From positions 1-26,516 of the forward strand of contig JAIOWW010000004.1 in the NCBI GenBank assembly GCA_021741925.1: a stretch of DNA of 26,516 nucleotides. Reading direction: 5' to 3'. Each line of letters begins with the position of its first letter. Position 1 is the stretch's first letter. Below the pieces are notes generated by a model. It was not told where the DNA came from. It saw only the letters and a list, made by a program, of their open reading frames with translations, and did not search any database. The translations under genes were made by a program, and so were the position numbers. Shown here piece after piece: positions 23,327 through 26,516 of the stretch. Source of the stretch: Pontimonas sp. Lineage in GTDB: Bacteria > Actinomycetota > Actinomycetes > Actinomycetales > Microbacteriaceae.

Positions 23327-24459
23327 GAGGAGGGTGTCCCTCCGCTGTCACTAATGATGAGGGACGCCAAACTTTCGATGCTGCAACACCCGAGATACTT
23401 ACCGCTTCTATCCACAACGACTGCCATTCCCACGGAAGACTGCAACATCACTCCCAAGGCATCCTGCAAGGTATCTTCAGGTTGCAGGTCGATGGTGATG
23501 GGCTTCCCGCTTTTCTCAATGGGTTGAGTGGTGCGATTCAGAGATGCTTCACTGATCCACCGCAAAGGCCGGTGGTCTTTGTCTAGGAGAACTGCCGTTT
23601 TCTCAGGGGATTCCTCCAACACTCGAAGCGCCTCATCGCGCATCACCGGCATTTCAAGAGCAGGAATGGGGTGGAGGTCAATGTCTCGCACCTTTTTGAG
23701 GGTCAATCCTTTCAAGATGGCTCCTGAACCCAGAAAATTCTCCACAAACTCGTCGGCTGGATCGGACAAGATCACCTCAGGGGTGTCGATCTGAGCGATC
23801 TCGGAGCCTTCACGCAGAATCGCGATGCGATTACCCATCTTGATTGCTTCATCAATATCGTGGGTTACAAAGACAATCGTCTTCTTCAAGTCCTGCTGCA
23901 AACGAAGGAACTCGTTTTGCAGGCGGCCGCGGGTAATCGGGTCGATTGCACCAAAGGGCTCGTCCATCAACAGAACGTCGGGGTCGGCGGCCAAAGCTCG
24001 GGCCACTCCAACACGTTGAGCTTGTCCGCCAGAAAGCTCCTTGGGGTAGCGATCTCGGTAGACAGACGGATCCATCGACACTAACTCGAGCATCTCGTCT
24101 ACACGGGAGGTAATCGTTGCTTTGTCCCAGCCGAGGAGCTTGGGAACAGTTGCGATGTTCTCTGCGATTGTTCGGTGAGGGAAGAGACCCACCTGCTGAA
24201 TGACGTACCCAATCTTTCGACGCAGCTGGCTTGAGTCGATATCGGTGACATCCTCACCCTTGAGGAAAATCCGGCCGCTGGTCGGCTCGATGAGCCGGTT
24301 AATCAGTCGCAACGTCGTGCTTTTTCCGCACCCCGAAGGACCCACCAGCACCAACACCTCACCCTCGTAGACATCCATGGTGAGATTGCCCACCGCCGGA
24401 GCTTCTGTTCCTGGGTAAGACTTTGTGACGTTCTCTAGACGAATAAGCGGCTCGCTCAT
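23323..24459 (-). CDS. opuCA: Osmoprotectant ABC transporter ATP-binding protein with C-terminal CBS region
   Basis: A 378-aa ATPase. Walker A is GPSGCGKST (40-48), the Q-loop lies around IQQVGLF (87-93), the signature is LSGGQ (142-146), Walker B is LLMDEP with catalytic E167, and the switch histidine is H200 in FVTHDIDEA. The region after about 255 holds two CBS-like repeats (MPVMRDEALRVLEE with LLDKDHRPLRWIS; LQPEDTLQDALGVM with VVVDRSGKYLGC), ending in GGTPSS. In OpuA/OpuC systems CBS pairs sense ionic strength or cyclic di-AMP and gate transport. It powers uptake through the two permeases. ATGA overlaps link it to both neighbours. Confidence 0.93.
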   Translation of the reverse strand: MSEPLIRLENVTKSYPGTEAPAVGNLTMDVYEGEVLVLVGPSGCGKSTTLRLINRLIEPTSGRIFLKGEDVTDIDSSQLRRKIGYVIQQVGLFPHRTIAENIATVPKLLGWDKATITSRVDEMLELVSMDPSVYRDRYPKELSGGQAQRVGVARALAADPDVLLMDEPFGAIDPITRGRLQNEFLRLQQDLKKTIVFVTHDIDEAIKMGNRIAILREGSEIAQIDTPEVILSDPADEFVENFLGSGAILKGLTLKKVRDIDLHPIPALEMPVMRDEALRVLEESPEKTAVLLDKDHRPLRWISEASLNRTTQPIEKSGKPITIDLQPEDTLQDALGVMLQSSVGMAVVVDRSGKYLGCCSIESLASLIISDSGGTPSS

Positions 24460-25112
24460 CGGATTCCCTTCGATATGGTGGCGCGCTTGAGCGCCTGCAA
24501 CATGAGATCAATAACCAGAGCTAGGAGAAGGCACAGGAGAGTTCCCGTCCAAATGGACTCCAGTGAGTTAGGTAACGGCAGCCTGGCAAGCCCACTCTTG
24601 ATGAAATCTCCTAGCCCTCCGCCAGCGACCAACGTGGCAATAGCGGCGATCCCGACAATGAGCATGGAGGACACCCGAATACCCGCCAGAATGACGGGCC
24701 AGGCCAAGGGCAGCTGAACAGTCAGGAGAACCTGACGGGGAGTGAGCCCCATGCCTTTGGCAGACTCCAGAACACTCTGATCAATCCCGTCCAAACCCGT
24801 AATGGTGTTGCGGAGAATCGGGAGTAGCGAATACAAAAAGAGTGCAATAAAAGAGGGAGCAAAACCAAGCCCGACGAGTGGAATGAAAATCGTGAAGAGG
24901 GCGAGGGAAGGCAGCGTCAAGAACACCGACGTGACTGCCAGGGAAAGTTCACGTGCAAGAACATTTCTCCTTGTAGCGATACCCAAGCCAATTGAGAACA
25001 CGCTGGCGAGCCCTAGAACACTCACGACGTACACTGTGTGCTCGCCAAGAGCGACCTGAATTTGGTCGCCTCTGGTGGACATAAACGTCCACCAGCTCTC
25101 CAAGAAGTCCAT
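24456..25112 (-). CDS. opuCB: Osmoprotectant/betaine ABC transporter permease (first)
   Basis: A 218-aa permease of the OpuC/ProW family with about 5-6 helices. The ATPase-contact loop is ESAKGMGLTPRQVLLTVQLPLAWP and the substrate-path motif AGGGLGDFIKSGL matches betaine/choline permeases. It pairs with the distal permease (opuCD) to form a heterodimeric channel. ATG 25112 has GAGGA 8 nt upstream; an internal ATG at residue 11 (MSTRGDQ) is a less likely start. A perfect 12-bp hairpin lies in the 62-bp gap before it. The stop overlaps the ATPase ATG (ATGA). Confidence 0.9.
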   Translation of the reverse strand: MDFLESWWTFMSTRGDQIQVALGEHTVYVVSVLGLASVFSIGLGIATRRNVLARELSLAVTSVFLTLPSLALFTIFIPLVGLGFAPSFIALFLYSLLPILRNTITGLDGIDQSVLESAKGMGLTPRQVLLTVQLPLAWPVILAGIRVSSMLIVGIAAIATLVAGGGLGDFIKSGLARLPLPNSLESIWTGTLLCLLLALVIDLMLQALKRATISKGIR

Positions 25113-25135
25113 AATGAGTCCTCGCTATCCGACGA

Positions 25136-25163
25136 GTGACCGGGGGCAAATGCCCCCGGTCAC
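25136..25163 (-). repeat. Perfect 12-bp stem-loop between opuCC and opuCB
   Basis: GTGACCGGGGGC (25136-25147), a 4-nt loop (AAAT) and GCCCCCGGTCAC (25152-25163) form a perfect GC-rich stem. In the transcript it begins 11 nt after the binding-protein stop and ends 23 nt before the permease ATG. No T-run follows, so it is more likely an mRNA-stabilising or partial-stop element than a full terminator. Such elements commonly raise binding-protein expression over permease. Confidence 0.75.
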
Positions 25164-25174
25164 TACGCATCGAT

Positions 25175-26176
25175 CTAGCCGGAGATAAGACCTTCCTCGA
25201 CGAGGTATGCCCTCGCGACGTCGGCCGGGTCTTGTCCCTCTGCAGAGACAAGAGCATTCAACCCTGCCATGCGCACCTCATCGAGGGGAGCAAGGATGTC
25301 GGTGATGATGCCATCAAAAGCCTCAGGGGCTTCGTTGTACTTCTCTTGACGGATCGTTCCCGACACGTTGTAGAGAATGTTGACGCCTGGATCCTCCACG
25401 AGGGTCAGGTTCAGCGCAGGGATGCGCCCATCCGTGGTGAATACTTCACCAAAGTCGCAGTTGTCGGCTGCTGTCTCGGTGTAAATAATTCCTGTGTCGA
25501 GAATGAGCTGCTGATCGACAGGCAACTTAATTCCGGTGGCGTTCTCCGTGAGAATCAGGCCATCGGGTCTCGAGGGGAACTCAGACTCCATGCAGACGGT
25601 TGCGTCAGGGTTCTCCTGGACGTACTCCATCATGGTCTGGAGAGAGAAAGCTCCACCATTCGCCTCCGTCACCGCAGGTGACGACGCAAATCCGTAGGTG
25701 TTGTTAAACGGTGACCGGCTAACCCAGACAATTCCGTTTTCTTCGAGATCCATCTCACGAACACCGGTCGTCAACTCATCAGAGTCAAAGCTGGGGTCAT
25801 CTTGTCCCAGGTGAACGGTCCATCCGGTTCCGTTGTACTCCATGTAGATGTCGATCTCACCGGACTCCAGAGCAGACCGGGCGATATTCGTTCCACCCAA
25901 GTCGACCTTGTTATCAACGGTTGCGCCTGCTTCTTCAAAAGCAGCGACCATCATCTCACCCAGAATCAACTGCTCGGGAAAGTCCTTGGACCCGACGCTG
26001 ACTTCAATTCCTGAGAGGTCGTACTTGGCCAGTGTTGTCACCTCTGCTGTTGACTCCGTGGTGTCGCCACCAGTCGTTTCAGCAGTTTCAGTAGTTGTAT
26101 CAGTAGCGCATCCGGCTACTGCGAACAGTGCTGAAGCGCCCATCAGGGCCATCACATTTCTTAGCGATTTCTTCAT
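25175..26176 (-). CDS. opuCC: Osmoprotectant/betaine-binding lipoprotein
   Basis: A 333-aa OpuAC-family substrate-binding protein. The N-terminus is a lipoprotein signal (MKKSLRN, hydrophobic stretch, lipobox AVAGC with C23), then a Thr/Glu-rich linker (24-48). The mature domain starts with VSVGSKDFPEQLILGEM, and contains DIYMEYNGTGW and a second lobe before VNILYNVSGTIR. These are hallmarks of glycine betaine/carnitine/choline/proline betaine-binding proteins; the exact ligand cannot be told. It is anchored outside the membrane and feeds the OpuC permeases. The ATG at 26176 is the only workable start: AGGAGG lies 12 nt upstream, a longer spacing than usual, and an in-frame stop lies just before it. 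It is the first gene of the operon. Confidence 0.93.
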   Translation of the reverse strand: MKKSLRNVMALMGASALFAVAGCATDTTTETAETTGGDTTESTAEVTTLAKYDLSGIEVSVGSKDFPEQLILGEMMVAAFEEAGATVDNKVDLGGTNIARSALESGEIDIYMEYNGTGWTVHLGQDDPSFDSDELTTGVREMDLEENGIVWVSRSPFNNTYGFASSPAVTEANGGAFSLQTMMEYVQENPDATVCMESEFPSRPDGLILTENATGIKLPVDQQLILDTGIIYTETAADNCDFGEVFTTDGRIPALNLTLVEDPGVNILYNVSGTIRQEKYNEAPEAFDGIITDILAPLDEVRMAGLNALVSAEGQDPADVARAYLVEEGLISG

Positions 26177-26221
26177 TAGTTCGGCATTCCTCCTCTAGTT
26201 TCGATATTTCAACCGTAGGGA

Positions 26222-26239
26222 AGCTAGACATCGATAGCT
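26222..26239. promoter_or_regulatory. Possible operator palindrome in opuC/iclR gap
   Basis: AGCTA-N8-TAGCT lies in the 105-bp gap between the divergent opuCC and the IclR-type gene, in the area where the opuCC promoter is expected (TTGATA at minus 26260-26255). It is a short, weak candidate for a dimeric regulator site. I see no other structure in this gap apart from the iclR promoter boxes. Confidence 0.3.
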
Positions 26240-26246
26240 AACCGAG

Positions 26247-26275
26247 TTGTCCATATATCAACAATCACTTAGCCT
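26247..26275 (+). promoter_or_regulatory. Candidate promoter for the IclR-type gene (leaderless)
   Basis: TTGTCC (26247-26252) and TAGCCT (26270-26275) are 17 nt apart. TAGCCT ends 6 nt before GTG 26282, so the transcript probably starts at the first codon. No SD is present. Confidence 0.5.
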
Positions 26276-26281
26276 GGGGTT

Positions 26282-26516
26282 GTGACTACTCACACGTCTG
26301 GCCTAGCGAGAGACCTGGAGGTTCTGGAGATTCTGGGCACGCGCGGAGCTTGGGAAGAAGGCGGCTATGGGGTTCAACAGATTGCCCACCTGCTGGGGCG
26401 AGACAAAGGCCAGATTTCTCGCGTATGCCAAACCCTCTTGAAGTCTGGTCTGCTCAATCGGGACAGAACAACAAAGAGGTACACACTCGGACATCACCTC
26501 TACGCGCTCGCCATGA
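26282..26516 (+). CDS. IclR-family transcriptional regulator, 3' end cut by window
   Basis: The GTG at 26282 opens a frame that stays open to the window end (78 codons). The visible part is an IclR-type winged helix-turn-helix: LARDLEVLEILGTRGAWEEG, then VQQIAHLLGRDKGQISRVCQT (recognition helix), then LLNRDRTTKRYTLGHHLYALA (wing). The final ATGA of the window is not a stop in this frame. IclR proteins bind as dimers of dimers near their own and a divergent target promoter and respond to small organic ligands through a C-terminal domain outside this window. Its divergent position makes the opuC operon its likely target. Confidence 0.85.
   Translation, partial: MTTHTSGLARDLEVLEILGTRGAWEEGGYGVQQIAHLLGRDKGQISRVCQTLLKSGLLNRDRTTKRYTLGHHLYALAM

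Noticed and set aside
1..26516. Mobile elements, phage genes, CRISPR arrays or toxin-antitoxin/defence systems
   Set aside because: No transposase, integrase, spaced direct repeats, cas-like or toxin-antitoxin pairs were seen; the whole window reads as ordinary vertically inherited chromosome.

Overview
The window is chromosomal DNA from an actinobacterium, most likely a member of the Microbacteriaceae with a compact genome. Four things point there: the high-50s % GC (estimated by eye), GTG starts and dense coding, a NucS/EndoMS mismatch endonuclease in the actinobacterial form, and the fhaA-fhaB-pstP-rodA-pbpA-pknA-pknB cluster with crgA, pabA/trpG, ppiA and tRNA-Leu(CAG) around it. In Mycobacterium tuberculosis the same set of genes lies a few kilobases from dnaA/oriC, so this window is probably also close to the origin. 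That last step is inference. The family and genus calls are tentative.

Layout. (1) 1-5793, + strand: a MATE exporter cut by the window edge, a YbjJ/MosC-like MFS transporter, nucS, a Gph-like HAD phosphatase, a second MFS transporter, and a small Trp/Pro-rich membrane protein. (2) 5753-8181, - strand: copper chaperone copZ and copper P-type ATPase copA, translationally coupled. (3) 8273-10683, + strand: a GabD2-type semialdehyde dehydrogenase and an SDR oxidoreductase. (4) 10686-10768, - strand: tRNA-Leu(CAG). (5) 10903-19681, + strand: the cell-growth and signalling operon. It encodes two FHA adaptors, a PP2C phosphatase, a SEDS glycosyltransferase with its partner class B PBP, and two membrane Ser/Thr kinases. 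(6) 19678-22088: pabA/trpG (-), crgA (+), rhomboid protease and cyclophilin (-). (7) 22204-22560, +: a small single-pass membrane protein. (8) 22565-26176, -: a four-gene osmoprotectant (OpuC/ProU-type) ABC transporter. (9) 26282 to the end, +: the start of a divergent IclR-family regulator.

How the genes work together. Region 5 couples peptidoglycan synthesis (RodA/PbpA) to phospho-signalling: kinases PknA and PknB, phosphatase PstP and phosphothreonine readers FhaA and FhaB. CrgA adds a septation link. The OpuC system imports compatible solutes or quaternary amines and may be controlled by the divergent IclR protein. copZ-copA handles copper efflux. NucS supplies non-canonical mismatch repair.

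Genes are packed tightly. Nine adjacent pairs share 4-bp ATGA or GTGA stop/start overlaps, and no gap between genes exceeds about 135 bp. No mobile element, phage, CRISPR array or obvious defence system is present. The most interesting leads are non-coding or architectural: a PknA ectodomain with one PASTA-like and one Fn3-like domain; a possible 5'-UTR hairpin on copZ next to its ribosome binding site; a perfect 12-bp stem between the opuC binding-protein and permease genes; a perfect DnaA box beside a palindrome after crgA; and a repeated leaderless-promoter pattern in front of four genes.
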